From: Halichondria panicea
Taxonomy: Eukaryota; Porifera; Demospongiae; Suberitida; Halichondriidae
Direction: 5' to 3'
DNA: 64,000 nt
Assembly (NCBI RefSeq): GCF_963675165.1
Contig: NC_087379.1
Location: forward strand, 6,906,839-6,970,838
The position numbers and the translations under genes are program-made. Positions 51,624-64,000 of the stretch are shown one piece after another; positions within the stretch are counted from its first letter, which is position 1, and each line of letters begins with the position of its first letter. The notes below the pieces were generated by a model. That model had not been told where the DNA came from. It did no database searches and was given only the letters and a program-made list of their open reading frames with translations.

Positions 51624-54600
51624 CTATGACTATGATATAATTATGACTGTTATCAATGATCACAATAGTGCAGTGTGGTTCTATTCATTAATTACTGCTT
51701 TTGTCATGTGCCATGCTCTCGAAGTAAATTCATTGACATTTTTCAATTGTGGGTGTACCGCCTCGGCCAAAACAAGCATGTTAGCACACTGAAGGGGGGT
51801 GACCCTGCACTAAATCTTTCAATTTCATCTAATAGAATGCCATAAAGTCTACAAAGAAGCATGCAACTATATACTCCAATGAAAGCCGTGGTGTAACTAC
51901 AAAAGTGCTGGAATGGACAGAAACTACCCTCCACTGGCTGCAAATGGAGAGACAGTGAGTGTGGAGAATGAAACAGCTCTTCTCTAGAACTAGTAAAAGT
52001 ATAGACACACCACTTGGTTAGAATGCATGCATACTGGCTAGCTAGGTGTATAGCTGTGCACACTGTGCTGGGATGGTGTCTCTGTAGCCATATGCAAGGT
52101 GCTTGCCATGTAGATGAACTATCCCTAGACGTAGACATGCTCAACTAATTGCACGATGAAGGAGGATAGGATTTGTGTATTAAATAAACGATCGAGTCTT
52201 GTCTGTATCTGAGGTGCTTTATAGTAGCCTAGACAGGGCTGCGGTTGATCCCTGCACGGTTAAGTTGGTCCCTGCAAGTGTATCAATAATTATTGTGCTT
52301 GAGAAAAGTTTATGTTTGTTTATTAAAGCTAGCGAAGGTGATAAACACATCCACTGGTCCACAGTCTGGAGAGCATGATAAACCTTGATGGATATGTTTA
52401 TGGCCTGAGGCCGAGGCTGTGTGTAGCTATACAAGTGTTGTCTGGAGGCACAAACATGTTTGTGTGTGTATTTTGTCATCCTAGCTCATTAATTATTTAT
52501 CCCCACAATATTTAATTATTTTTTGTGGGTTACTCACAAAAATAGACCCACCTGTACTGCTGTACTGGTATCCCATGGCAGCAGCATTGTTTGCATGTCT
52601 AGGCTGCTAGGGTCTGAGCCAACTAGACAGCCTCTTATATTGTTTGGCTTGTACTCACATGTATACAGCACCTTAGCTATAGCTATCCTTTGGATTAATT
52701 TTATAACCCCTAAAATGCACTTTTAAACTATCTTTTGTTTCTTGATCCATGCATAGTGCACTCAGTGGTCCCTTTTGCTTCACTAAAGGCACTAAAGGTT
52801 CAATACCTGTGATGAAAACCAGAAAGTTTTTTCATAGTAGTCCTATGTCCTGTTTGAAGACCTACTATGTGCTATGGAATGTAAATGAATGTCTTTAGTC
52901 TTCTTCACATCACCATAAGTAGCACAGAGTGTCTTAGTAGCTTAGTAGTTTAATTCCGTTGAGATAGGCAGTTTTCAGGAAAAAATACGCTCATTTGTAG
53001 ATTGTGGTAGGTATGGCATATGGCAATTTGCCCTCAGGGTTAATTTCAAGTGTGTTGTTGGCCAGCGCCATCATACCATTATCAGGAGACTCATCTGTAT
53101 TCCAATACTACTGGTGCCTTGGTTCAGAACAAGAGGTCATAATCAGATTAACCTTCTCAGTAACAGGCGCTGTAATTATAGTAGCTTATACCTAAACTGG
53201 ATTTCGTTTTTAAGGGTGCAGTGACTGCAGTCTGCCTGAAATTGCATTCCTACAAATAATTATTGGTACATTTTAACCAATTAAGAAAGAATACAAATTC
53301 TCTCTAAACTAATTTGTTGCTGTTTAAATCCGTTGACATCCTTGTATATCCTGACCTTTGTTAATAGTACGCCTTGTCTCCAGACACACTTCTTCTGTAG
53401 CTAGTAATTAAGTGTCTATTATATTATCAGGTCATGTGTGTAGTGGGGGCACCATTGTGAAATAGCTCTTATTAGACAATCATAAAATTAGAACACTTCC
53501 TTATCTCTTTCAATCTGGGAACAATAGGTTTAAGCCATATTTTGATGTGAATTTGTGAAGGCGCTAAAAAGGTGATTGCAAGCACTATCAGGCCACAACC
53601 CCAGTGTGTGGTTACACTCTTCCAAGTTGGAAATGTCAATTAACAGTCTCTTAATTGGTGCATAGACAATAAGACAATTTCAATCAAAAATAAAATTAAA
53701 ATGTGTAGTATCTGGTCAGTGGTAAAAATTAAAGTCTGCATCCTAAAAGTGGTTAGTTTGATAGGAGATCTTTTTTGGTAGTGAGTATGATCACAACATT
53801 TATTTTGTTTTTGGGCAATTTTGTAGCCCATAATTTGCAGTTTTTTGGGTGTATCTATGGGAGCCCAATTAGACCACTGTGCCTGCATGTCTCCCCTTTG
53901 TGTGTGTTAGCTGAAGTGGCAATTTGTGGGAGTGTTAAGTGTATTCATAGAATACTAACCCTTTCAGCATACCACACTAAAGCAGTCAATCTAATCAGCA
54001 CTGCCCATATATAGACAAAGCACATGGTGGCCTTTATAGATTACATAATCAGTGCTAATAAAATGCACTGCACAATACCTTTTTAAGATTCATTGCACAA
54101 ATTTAGTAGTTACTTGAGTAAATGGATATGGGTGACTGCTTTACAAATGGGTTATTAATGACTGTATTTAATTCCTGTATCAATACAACACAGAAAAGTT
54201 GCTAGCAATTAATTAGTCTACTGTACACACCCCACTGATGTACACACCCCACTGACAGTATTATATAATAGCTTCTGTATCATTATATTCACGCATGCAA
54301 TGCAATGCAGTAAATTGTTGTGTAGGCCGCCCCGTTTTGTGCATAATTATGTCCCCCTGGCCTCCCAAGAAATGCTTTTATTCATCAATTCAAATTTTCC
54401 AATAGCGTCTACAATGGCCACTATTTTGCGAGGAAACCACGCTAGCTGTATGCTATGCTATTGAAAGAAGGAAACCATTGTCCATCCATTGTATCCATAT
54501 TGTTTTGTTTTATAATTTTGTACTCGATCTCCTCCGAGTATTGAGCAGCATTATGCACGGTCCATTAGAGATCAGATTTGTTATGGTTACGTTAGAGTTA

Positions 54601-54961
54601 GGGAGCTAGGTCAGCCCTGGACGGGAATTCCTCAATCGGACCAGCTGTGTGCCCACGTTCGGTGGACCATTATCACTGTGATGCGTATTACAGTATATGA
54701 ATTGTCGTGCCTGATTGTCTGCACGGTGCCAAGAAATATCAAGTGTATATTGAAACTGTTCCGGGTCTGTAGTCACAGCTCGTACTTGTAGTTATGGCTA
54801 GAGGGTCTTGTAGGTGTAGTGTGTGGTTGTTATGTAACTCAGCTGGCACATATATAACTGTGTGTGATGTGATACTGTTTTATGTTTGTAAACTATTCAC
54901 TGATACTTAATTCGTTTATTAGTCTCCTGTCTCAAACTTGGGCCTGCCTCCTCTGATAAAG
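51624..54961. other. Spacer between DDI1 and IRF
   Basis: About 3.3 kb with no exon that I can support. Short open frames (for example near 53004-53195) have no domain, start context or splice support. A polyadenylation hexamer AATAAA lies at 52183-52188. The right end must hold the IRF promoter and leader; a 5' untranslated exon may start after ATTAG at about 54920. Confidence 0.5.
52183..52188 (+). terminator. Candidate polyadenylation signal of DDI1
   Basis: AATAAA lies 560 bp past the DDI1 stop; I saw no nearer canonical hexamer. Confidence 0.35.
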
Positions 54962-57900
54962 ATGGACCAACGCTTTGAAAGTGAGTTAATTTTCTGCTCT
55001 CTGCTCATAATGATGTGGGTTCTTCAGTGATTTAATTAGCTTGTTAATTAAGACTTTCAAGTGCAAGGAAGCTAGTTTCAATAATAATTATTGTGATTAT
55101 AACTAAATGAGAAATTTTGAGAATACTTGTAGTTAGATTAAAGTTAGTAATGACATGCACAAACTGCACATGCTCTGGGTCGTTAGTCTTGCAAGGGGTG
55201 TGGCTTGCAATACATAGAGCCTCCATGACCAATCTAAATGTGACTACTACGCCCCAATGTTAATTGTTACGTACATAATACCCCTCCCCCCCCCTCCATC
55301 CTTCCTCTCTGCAGCTGGCTACAGTGCGCCCATGGATACCAATCAGAATGGAAACAGTAACTGCGAGTCTATGTCTCAGGTGTGTGTACAAGATGTGTCT
55401 AGTCTCATATCTAAAAATGTAACCTAGACGCAGCTATAGCAAAGAAACAAAGCTCATAGAACGTTTTAAAAGCCCACTAAAGCACTCTTTTGTCTTCGAG
55501 AGCTTCTCCTTATAAGTGCTGAATTATTTGCTTTGAGCCATCGAAATGACTTTGTTTTAAAAGCTGCGCAGATTCAAGTATGTTAATTAGTAGATCTGCA
55601 GCCTAAGGTGGCAATATTAATGATGTAATGCTGTGGTGTAAACACTGAAACCAGTGCACCCATTGACCATCTAATTTGTGGTCTGCTTCATCTTCTGAGG
55701 GCCAGCTGCCCTGTCAAGGTTGACCACTTTCACCACACTCACATTTTCACTTGTACTTATATGTCAATCTGTCCTTAGTGGTTCCTACTATAGCCTTAGG
55801 GGTATAGAGTGCATGGTATAGTGCATGGACTCCATGGGGAGCCAGCCCTCAAAGGTTGTCAATAGCTCTAAGAACTGCACTTCGTATGTTTCTTCGTGTG
55901 CTCGTGGTACTTTGTGTACTAGACTCTGTGTAATGGGACATTTCTAAGTGTTTATGAGCTTTGCAGATAAATGGTAAATGAGATAACTAGCAGTTATGGC
56001 CTGCATGCATGCATGTGACTATAGCTCATCTCATGTTGTCATAGCAGATGTTGCCAGTATAAGTTTCAGCTTGTGATTTGAGCCTTTGTGAAAATGGCAA
56101 CGATATGATATACACTGTACATTCCCCCCTTTTTTTGCAACTTATACCACGACTGTTTCTCTTGTCGTTGAAACAAGATACTCTAGAAGTGGTTTTCGTA
56201 TCAGCACAACCTCGCTTTCAATAAGTGTCGGTTTGAGGTTTTGGTTTCTCAAATAATTGGTGTGTAGTATTTCATTACTCTAAGGTGTGCCGAATACAGT
56301 TGTTCAGTTATGGTAATTATTTTCATATTTGTTTTCATTAAGTCGGTAGGAGTGACCGTGTAACAATAATGTACTTTTCATGTGGTTACATAGCCAACGT
56401 ATTATGTTACTGCCAACAGTCACATACGGCTATAAAACCATGCTGTTTGCAGTTCAATCATATTACTACATGCTTAGTCTAAAATGTACAAGGATCGCTC
56501 TAATGTTACTAGATTGAATGCTCGTCCTAATAAAGTCAAGTGAGTTGTGTTAGTATATGGAATGCCTATATGGATAGTACAGTATATAGGCTGCATGAAC
56601 TCTAGTCTTGTTTTATTTTCACTTTAATGGTTTTGTTTGAATAACTGTACACAAGGCATAGTATACTTTCACTCAGCACTATCGCCGTGGTGTCAGGTCA
56701 GCTAGGTCTACTATACGTGTTGCTGTCCAATATAAGAGTGCTTAGTTTAGGTAGTTATCATACTGAAAGTAGTTTCAGTTTTGAGAACCACGAAATAACA
56801 TAAACAAAACAACTTGTGAGCACTACAATAGTACTCTATCTTTATATCGTAACCATAGTGAAATGCGTGGGTGTAAATGAATGCAGCTATGGAAGTGAGC
56901 TGTGCTTTCAATTTCCTGTTGAGCTCTGTCTTAAAAGGGCCTCTTCTTAATGCAATAGCCCAGTAGTGCTTAGGTGATTGTAGCTAGGGTACAACCTGTC
57001 AGAGTAGCTGCATGCATATTGCTGTCAGTATGGTTGTCAAATGTAACAAGAGAAAATCTCAGGCCAAAGTGAGTGCAGTGTGGGCTAGCTAGTTAGCTCG
57101 TGAATACTTACAAGTGCTGTGCCCCACTTCATAGGCCCCAAATATTTAATAAAATTGTTATTTATGCTCTCCCCTTTTTTGCACAGAATTCTGAAACTGA
57201 GCAGATGATGTCTTCTTCCTCTCCTACCCACTCAGAGCAGCTACATCACCATCGGCCCAGTAAGTCTCTTGCATGCAGCACTTAGACCAGTAGTGGAGCC
57301 CATAGCTGTTCTCTGCCTTCTGCAGTTTGCAGCCTCTGTTTATATATTATTGCTCTGCTCATATTTCACACATGCAATGATTGCATGCACGGATAGCTAT
57401 GCATTTGTGCGGCCTCATCCTGGGAAGGGCCTGCACTTTGCATGCACGGTATAGCTATGCATTTGTGCGGCCTCATCCTGGGAAGTGCCTGCACTTGCAT
57501 TGTATAGTAGCCGTGGTAGAGTGTAGAAATGCAGTTATGTACATAACATTGAAAGTGCATAGTGGCCAAACATGTGTGTTGTGGTGTTAGGAAACTGTCA
57601 TTCTGAAAGGGTTTCAGTTTGCCTAGGAAACCAAACATAAACTCTACTTTCACTGCACCAGAGATAAGACAATAAAGTTTTTTGTTAGTATTATTTTTAT
57701 TGTTCATCAAAGAGCTTGTTTCTTATGAAAGTCTTTGAAAAATCAAGAAACAATTTTGCATGTTATTAACACACCATGCTGTAATGGTACTGTCATTCAC
57801 TGGTGTCCTTTCTTGTGGGTTTGCTCAAAGAAGGATGTGGCTATGACTTCTATGTTTTCAGTGCTCCTACTTTTCTGTTGTGGTTTCATAAGTGCTCTAT

Positions 57901-60900
57901 TTCCTTGTAGCTATTATCACTATTGCCCCTTCCTCTGACACTGGGTCTCCTCCGCAATCCCTCGTCAGCTCAACTCCTGTCACGCCCACGAATGGCCTCG
58001 TCTTCTCGCCGGGCTCCTCTCCCCTCAAGATGCCACGCCCACTAGTTGACCCCATCGATACCGATCGTCCAGAGAGGATGAGGGACTGGCTAGTGCGTAT
58101 GATCAACAGTGGGAGGTTCCCGGGCTTGAAGTGGCTGGACCAGGAGCAGGCCATATTTAGAGTGCCCTGGATCCATGCTAAGAAGAGAGATTACAATCAG
58201 GAGAGGGATGCAGCTCTCTTCAGAGAGTGGGCACTCCACTCTGGTGAGCAATCGCACGCAATGGTAGCTCAGCTAATTTGTTGCCTGCTACATTTTTGCA
58301 ACGGTATGGGCTACCATATTTGTATGTATAGGAAGCCTAGCCTAGGGTCTGTATAGCTACTATTCATGCATTTCCTATTCATGCATTTTATTTGGGGAAT
58401 GTCCTAGCACTGCATAGTGAGCTAGCAGACGTGTCTTTACTACTTACTGCATTGGCCGCCCTTTACCATATTCATTACTCTCAATTGTTTTGTGCCCTGC
58501 AGGCAAGTATGGGGACGGCTCAGATGTGACCACATGGAAGATTAACTTCAGGTGTGCACTAAACGGACTTAAAGACATCGTAGAGAGGAAAGACCTCGAA
58601 GAGCAGGATTGCCGAGTATACCAGATGCTCCCTCAGTCGGGAAGCGGGCGAAGACGAAAGAGACGACGTCCCGGTTACTTCTCGACTGACGTCTCTAGTC
58701 TTAACTCTCCGGACGATGCAGCCGAGGGACGTATGAGGCTAGACCTGCAGAGCCCTGTGGTCACGCCCACTCTCTCGTTAATCCACCCCTCGGGGCTCAC
58801 CCCCGTGTCAACGTTTACTCCCACTGTCTCCTCTCCCATTCAAGTGTTGCCCATCATCTCGGCAGGGGGTCAAATGAGAGTGCCTTATATAGGCGGCACG
58901 CCCACGACCCCCCACGGAACTCCACTGGGGGTCCTGCAGAAATTGCGACCGATGGGCCACCATCAGACCACCGGGATCTTCACGACCATATTCCCGGGGG
59001 ACTCTATGGGTCGAGGGGAGAGGATTGTGTCGGAGGAGAGGGAAGCCTCTGTTCCTACACAACCACCGACTCCAAGAACACCGGTGAGGGTTAGTAGTTA
59101 GTAGTCTGGGGAAGAAAAAACACATTTGCAATGGTAAAAGTTGCTAAAATTGGCTGGGGAAGCACCAAAAAACAAGCAGGAGGGAGTACATCATTAAATT
59201 TTATGCACACTGTAGTTTGTAAGTGCATGCAGCTTCAAAAGTGTGTTATAATTAATTGTGTGCATATCATGATGTCACTGCACAGTATTCTGTTGTTGCA
59301 ATCATTTGACAGCTGCATGCTTCCCCCTACCGTATAGGTGTCTCCTGCTATGCAGTTTAGCCCCAAGGTGATATCCCCCCAGGCCTTGCACTCGTTCCCC
59401 TCCCCAGCACACTACACCTCCACACACGGTGAGCTGCCAGCCATGGTTACTATCAGGAATGCACTCTATACTTTAATAGTGGTTACTTAGTTGTCTAGGG
59501 TATCATGAATTTGATTAATTACATCATACTGGTGCATGTGTCCCAAGAATAGCTACCTGAAATTTCAGGAAGTAATATAGCTAGCTAGTTTGAAGTTGTG
59601 CCGGCCATGAGTTGAGTAGTAGAGTGGAGTGATGTAGCTATGTGAACCGGCTCTTTGTAATGGCATTTGCTGAAACTGAAATTGAACTTGTGGATAGTCT
59701 AAATTGGATTAGTCTGCCCTCGGTGGAGTATGACACTAGCAGCTGGTCTAGCTGGAGTAGCCGTGGTGACCCTAGCTTCACTGATAGCCTGTTTCCTGAC
59801 TTGCTGGATGATGATTACTTTATCCTGCCAGGATACCCTGAAGGTTTTCACATTGTTGTGCCTAGGTTATATAAGAGGCTGAGCCTAGTGTTGCCTAAAC
59901 TACAGTGTATTTTGCTTTTATATGTCCAGTATATAGTCTACATATAGCTCAGTTATGTAGTCCTCCCATTTACTGTCAAAGGTTGTCTCGTGCTATGTAA
60001 TTTCATTGTGTTCCCTTTTTGTTTTGCTATCTACAGCATTTCCCATTGGACCACCATTGCCCATGAACCCTGTCCTAAGAACTGGACCTGTCTATTGCCC
60101 TCCCCCCGAGTTCTGCACCAGTAAGTCAGCGTTGCACATGTACTGCACACAAGAGCACACATATATTAAGTACAAGAGTAACATTACATTAGTGCCGAGT
60201 TTTGCGTTTGTTCCACTAATTGTTATAACTCCTACAAACTTGTGAACAAACTTACGATACATACAATGCCACGTACTGTACAGGAGTACGCATACACGAA
60301 AATTAGTGTGCTTTCCGGTAGAGTACACTTCAGTAATTGTTCCGTCATTAATGACTTCTTATTTTCCTCTCCTACAGATCCCCACGCTGTCACAGTTAGA
60401 ATCCTCTATGGCTCCATCACCGTTCACATGGAAACTTTCGATTGCTCTAACGGTGCTCGGATCTACTACGGCCCACTGCACTGTCGAGATATACTCTCCC
60501 CCGAAGTCGAAGAGAAACTCTTCGGCCCCCTTAACGCTCACCAGATCTCCCTCTCCCCTCGACATCCAGCTGGCCTGGCCCGAGAGATTTTCAATCATAC
60601 GAAACGAGGACTGATTCTGGAGGTCAAGGATGAGTGCTTGTACGCCACTGCTCTGTGTAGAACGGTTATTTACCACGGCTCATCTCCGATCAAGCACAGC
60701 GGAACACTAATCAAAGAGGAAAGAACTAGAGTCTTCAATTATAAGCATCGTTTCATGCCCTCCCTCAAGTACACCGCCGAGGGTCGTGGCTATCCCCCTA
60801 AACCGTACGCCCTGCTCAGTCTGGGTCAGCCGTGGGGAGGGGATCGACCTCTCTCCAAGAACCTAGTGACCGTGGTGGTAACCTACTGCAAGGCTTTGAA

Positions 60901-61063
60901 TGACCTTCGAGTGCGGAATCTTCCCGTTCACGACGACCTTTTGTTTGAACCTCAAGAGGCTAGAGACATTCGCATAATTTCGCCAACGCCCACAGACTTA
61001 GAAGCGGAACAGTTTTTGAACCCACACATGCACACAGCAGGGGAGATTCCCAGTGCTGCTTGA
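54962..61063 (+). CDS. Interferon regulatory factor (IRF) transcription factor
   Basis: Eight exons join in phase (643 residues): 54962-54980, 55315-55379, 57187-57259, 57911-58243, 58503-59083, 59338-59428, 60037-60120, 60378-61063. The DNA-binding domain carries the full tryptophan pentad: RDWLV, LKWLD, VPWIH, REWAL and TTWKI (about residues 112, 127, 139, 159, 175). A basic GRRRKRRRPG follows, probably a nuclear localisation signal. A Pro/Ser/Thr-rich linker of nearly 200 residues leads to an IRF-association domain encoded by the last exon (VTVRILYGSITVHMETF, RIYYGPLHC, GLILEVKDECLYATALCRT). IRFs bind GAAA-type elements and dimerise through the C-terminal domain. The first six codons rest on phase continuity; Met at 55331 is an in-frame alternative. 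The roughly 100-residue stretch before the DNA-binding domain is unusual for vertebrate IRFs. Family member not assigned. Confidence 0.92.
57378..57497. repeat. Direct duplication of about 59 bp in an IRF intron
   Basis: TAGCTATGCATTTGTGCGGC and the following CTCATCCTGGGAAG.GCCTGC occur twice in tandem with very few differences. Confidence 0.8.
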
Positions 61064-61941
61064 GCGCTAGCTTTGTTTGTCTGTTTGTATTTTTTTTTTC
61101 TAATTATTGTAGTGTTTCTGTTTCTATATTGCAATGTTTACTTTTTCATCTGATGGCTTTTAATTATCATAATTGGTATAAGCATGTAGATAGGAGGGTT
61201 GGGAATAATTAAGATCCATGATTTTCCTTATGTGTGCGGCTTTTTTTCGAGGATGTGCATTGCATATACATTTACACGTGGTCAGAGGAGGTACGACACG
61301 CGGTTAAGCTCACATGGCTGCTATTTCTTGATTGAAGGCAAGAAAGACAAAGAAGTCGTTAAAAATGCATTCCAATGACGACATTCAACTGGTGGCAAGT
61401 GAGCGCCATAAAGAGACAAATTTAGAGCATAAAACTCAGTGAATTTGTTGCTGGCTAGTAGATAGAGTTTTACAAGTAGAGATTAGATTTGTTGTAACAA
61501 CCAAGGCTCAGATGTTGGCAGTGATCCTATTCTGAATGCAGGCACAGAATACTTATTAAACACTCTAAAACAGAATTATACTAAAAACAATAATATCTCA
61601 AAATCTAAGTGGTGGTTGAAACTGGTTGAAAAGCTATTTCATATTAGTATAAGCCCAGCAATGAACCATCCTGATCTTAGAAACGTCAAGTGTATTTCTT
61701 GAAAGATACATGCCAAACCAAATCCACTATCAAAGTACACAGTCTTATGATATTCATGCACAAGTTAATGAGATTCATAATCCTTTTGGCTGGTCATGTG
61801 ACCGTGTCGTACCTCCTCTGACACGTGGTATAGTAGTGCATGTGGGCGTACCTCCAGGATGAACATCACAGCAGGAATTATGCACATGCGCACTATAGCT
61901 AGCTCCTGCATGATCACAGCTAGTATAGCTATATAGCTACC
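61064..61941. other. Spacer between IRF and the unknown membrane-protein gene
   Basis: About 540 bp is an inverted-repeat element (61282-61821). The rest is the IRF 3' region and about 115 bp of upstream sequence for the next gene. No other gene is seen. Confidence 0.55.
61275..61828. mobile_element. 540-bp inverted-repeat element with 7-bp target duplication
   Basis: Perfect 19-bp inverted ends (TCAGAGGAGGTACGACACG at 61282 and its inverse ending 61821) are flanked by CACGTGG at 61275-61281 and 61822-61828. It is the longest member of the CAGAGGAGGTMCGACA family and may be closest to the source element, but it has no transposase frame. Confidence 0.8.
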
Positions 61942-63880
61942 ATGGAGTTCACATCATCCTACATTCTCCTGTCTGCAGTACTGGTACTAGCTGCTCTTTA
62001 CTATGGCTGGGGGATGGCCAAGAGGGCAGCTAAGGTCTTATTAAAGTAGCCTACTTTTCAATTTTTATATTATTTTGTTCAGACTCTTACTGAGCTGTTT
62101 CTATTCATCTGGCTGTTCAATGGCAAACAGTAAGTTTGTAATTAAGGAACACAGTAAAAGGATTGTTTTTCAATATCCCAGCTGGCTAGATCTATATCTG
62201 TATAATAGTTGCATCCAGATAATTTTTTTTTCTGTCTCTGAGTCATTATTGTTGCAGAATATACCACAAGACAAAGCGATCTCTTCGAATGTACACCTTC
62301 AACTGCGAGACCCAATATCTGGACGAGGTAATGCGTCCATTTTCACTGTGTTGTGCCCTCTGTTATCACGTTCTCAGGTGATCCTCGAGGAACTATACCA
62401 TTTCCTAACTCCTGTCATACAGTCAGATATGTGAGCTCGCATAATTCAGTATACATCTCCCCCCAGTCCTTTAAACTTGGAAGCCCAAGGCCTCTGCAGC
62501 ATTTATGCTCAGTTCCAGTCCTTTGTACATTTGTACTCCATGCAGTCCTATTTTCATACTGGCATGCAAGGGAATTAGCTTCAATTTCAGTCCTTTAAGC
62601 CTATATCATCATGCACCCATGCATCCTGTCGTTCATACTTGCATGCTAAGGAAGCTCATCAGCACCTATTTTCAGTTCCATGCAGACAGTCCTTCATACT
62701 GTGTAGTCCTTGTGTGAGGAAGCCCAAGTAGTGTACATTTAGTGCCTATTATACTTGCATGCAAAGGAAGCGTATCAGCACCTATTCTCAGTTCTATGCA
62801 GTCCTTCATTAGTCCTTGCGTGCAATGGAAGCCCATTCAAGTAGTGGATGTGCATTTAGTGCCTATTTTCACTTCTGGATCATACCTGCATGCAAAAGAA
62901 GTGTAAGGACAAACTGTTTTAAATCATAATTATGTGCACTGTAATAATTCATACTTTTTGCCACCTGGTTGCCAGGAAGTTCACTAGGAGCTACCCACGA
63001 TGGGGCAAAGAAACGCCGGCACATTTTAAAGAAATTTTTAAAGAATATGCTGAGAGTGTCAAAGACGACGGTGACATGTATGATGAGGAGACAGGTGTTC
63101 TCAAACAGGAACGGTCTCATCTTCGGGAAAATTTGCTGGCTGTGTCGGAACAAGACTTGCAGAATCCTGACATCAAATATTTTGTGGAACGTAACCCTGG
63201 GTATCTAAAGGTACACATACTGTATGCATGTGCTAAACGGTAGTTATACCTTGTATCAGGAGAATATCATTATCACACACTATTATGTAGCTGCTAGTTT
63301 CATAGGCCGAAAACCTTTATAGTAAACTTGCATGGTAATTACTGGCTAAATGTTTAGTGACTTAAGTGACTTAATTGAACTGCATGCATGTGGCTGTGTA
63401 TAAAAATTACCGGGGAACCAGATGTTACTCTATCAGGAGTATTATGTGTACTCCTGCATGCTATAATTATATGCATGATCTAACTATATAACTTTTCCCT
63501 CAGGGTCACTGTCTGGTCTGTGGCTACAGAATTAACTGGTTGGATCTTTTCACGACTGTTTTTGATCAAATAATGAAGAAAACCTCCACTAGTAACAATG
63601 AATTAAAGGTATATTTATGTATTAGAATAATATGCATCTAATCTCTTGCATCTTTGCATAGCTTGATGGTCCAAGACGAGAGAGCGTTGTAGCTCATCAA
63701 AAATCAAGACCAAAATTGCTCCGAAGAATCACTTTCCAAGAGCAGTCTGCTAATGCTATTGCTGCGAATATGTACCATAATGATCTAGCTGGAGAAGTCG
63801 TTCTATCTTCCACCAATAACTTTGCATTTGGATTCTCACCTACTCATTCATCAAGAGATCTGCCCTTTATTGAACTCTAG
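61942..63880 (+). CDS. Unrecognised small membrane-anchored protein
   Basis: Seven exons can be joined in phase (270 residues): 61942-62034, 62083-62129, 62258-62327, 62378-62421, 62976-63210, 63504-63608, 63662-63880. I do not recognise the family. The N-terminus MEFTSSYILLSAVLVLAALY is a hydrophobic anchor or signal, followed by basic KRAAK and a second hydrophobic stretch (TELFLFIWLFNG). The middle is soluble and charged (FTRSYPRWGKETPAHFKEIF, ESVKDDGDMYDEETG), then FVERNPGYLKGHCLVCGY with a CxxC-like pair, and a Ser-rich tail ending DLPFIEL. Two donors are weak (GTCTTA after 62034, GTCAGA after 62421); the phase fit at CA|G-AAG supports exon 62378-62421. Both hydrophobic segments and the lack of cleavage signs suggest a membrane protein. 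Confidence 0.6.
62465..62900. repeat. Degenerate tandem repeat in an intron of the unknown gene
   Basis: AGTCCTT, CATGCAAGGGAA/GGAAGC and CAGCACCTATTTTCAG motifs recur about every 90-110 bp in several diverged copies. Confidence 0.6.
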
Positions 63881-64000
63881 TGATCATCACATTCTGACTT
63901 GTCAATGTGTAGTATAGACTAATCAATAGTGTATATTTGGACAACACAAACATTTTCAGTTTCATTTTCATTATCTTGTACTTTATTGTGTGACATTAAT
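63881..64000. other. 3' flank at window end
   Basis: About 120 bp of AT-rich sequence after the last stop; no further feature seen. Confidence 0.5.

Noticed and set aside
53004-53195. 63-residue hydrophobic frame between DDI1 and IRF
   Set aside because: No promoter, splice or family support; length is within chance for AT-rich sequence.
54475-54495. ISRE upstream of IRF (GAAAGAAGGAAACC)
   Set aside because: The spacing between GAAA cores is four bases, not the two of an ISRE, so autoregulation is not supported.

Overview
The window is animal genomic DNA, almost certainly from a demosponge. Every gene is split by GT-AG introns, one METTL2 intron being GC-AG. The clearest taxonomic clue is a receptor with signal peptide, 14 SRCR domains, sushi/CCP (SCR) domains, one membrane span and a short tail, which is the layout recalled for the putative aggregation receptor of the sponge Geodia. 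Two divergent Wnt genes, an IRF with an intact tryptophan pentad and short AT-rich introns full of small inverted-repeat elements fit a sponge. The species cannot be fixed from sequence alone.

Layout. 1-3506 (+): 3' part of a first SRCR/CCP receptor gene (six CCP exons, membrane exon, tail). 3507-6416: intergenic, mostly inverted-repeat elements. 6417-25337 (+): a complete second receptor gene; 30 exons can be joined with every phase agreeing, giving 1,848 residues. 25982-28501 (-): METTL2/METTL8-type tRNA m3C methyltransferase. 28711-30253 and 31540-36371 (-): two tandem Wnt genes. 37333-48476 (-): 26S proteasome ATPase Rpt1/PSMC2. 49773-51623 (+): DDI1, a ubiquitin-receptor aspartic protease, head to head with PSMC2. 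54962-61063 (+): interferon regulatory factor. 61942-63880 (+): a small membrane protein I do not recognise.

Themes. (1) The receptor genes are built from phase 1-1 module exons, and many of these exons begin directly after a (CA)n tract that forms the acceptor CAG. In the first gene the CCP exon plus its intron has been copied in tandem very recently. In the second, a 34-bp repeat copies a splice donor five times, and reading past the first donor gives a stop before the membrane exon. This locus could change its domain number and perhaps its membrane-bound or soluble form, and is the best candidate for an undescribed recognition system. (2) PSMC2 and DDI1 share an upstream region holding a perfect TGCTGAGTCA (CNC-bZIP/small Maf) site; in mammals DDI2 activates NRF1, which drives proteasome genes. 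(3) At least ten families of short inverted-repeat elements occur in introns and spacers, some touching splice sites. No rRNA, convincing tRNA, CRISPR array or viral gene was seen.
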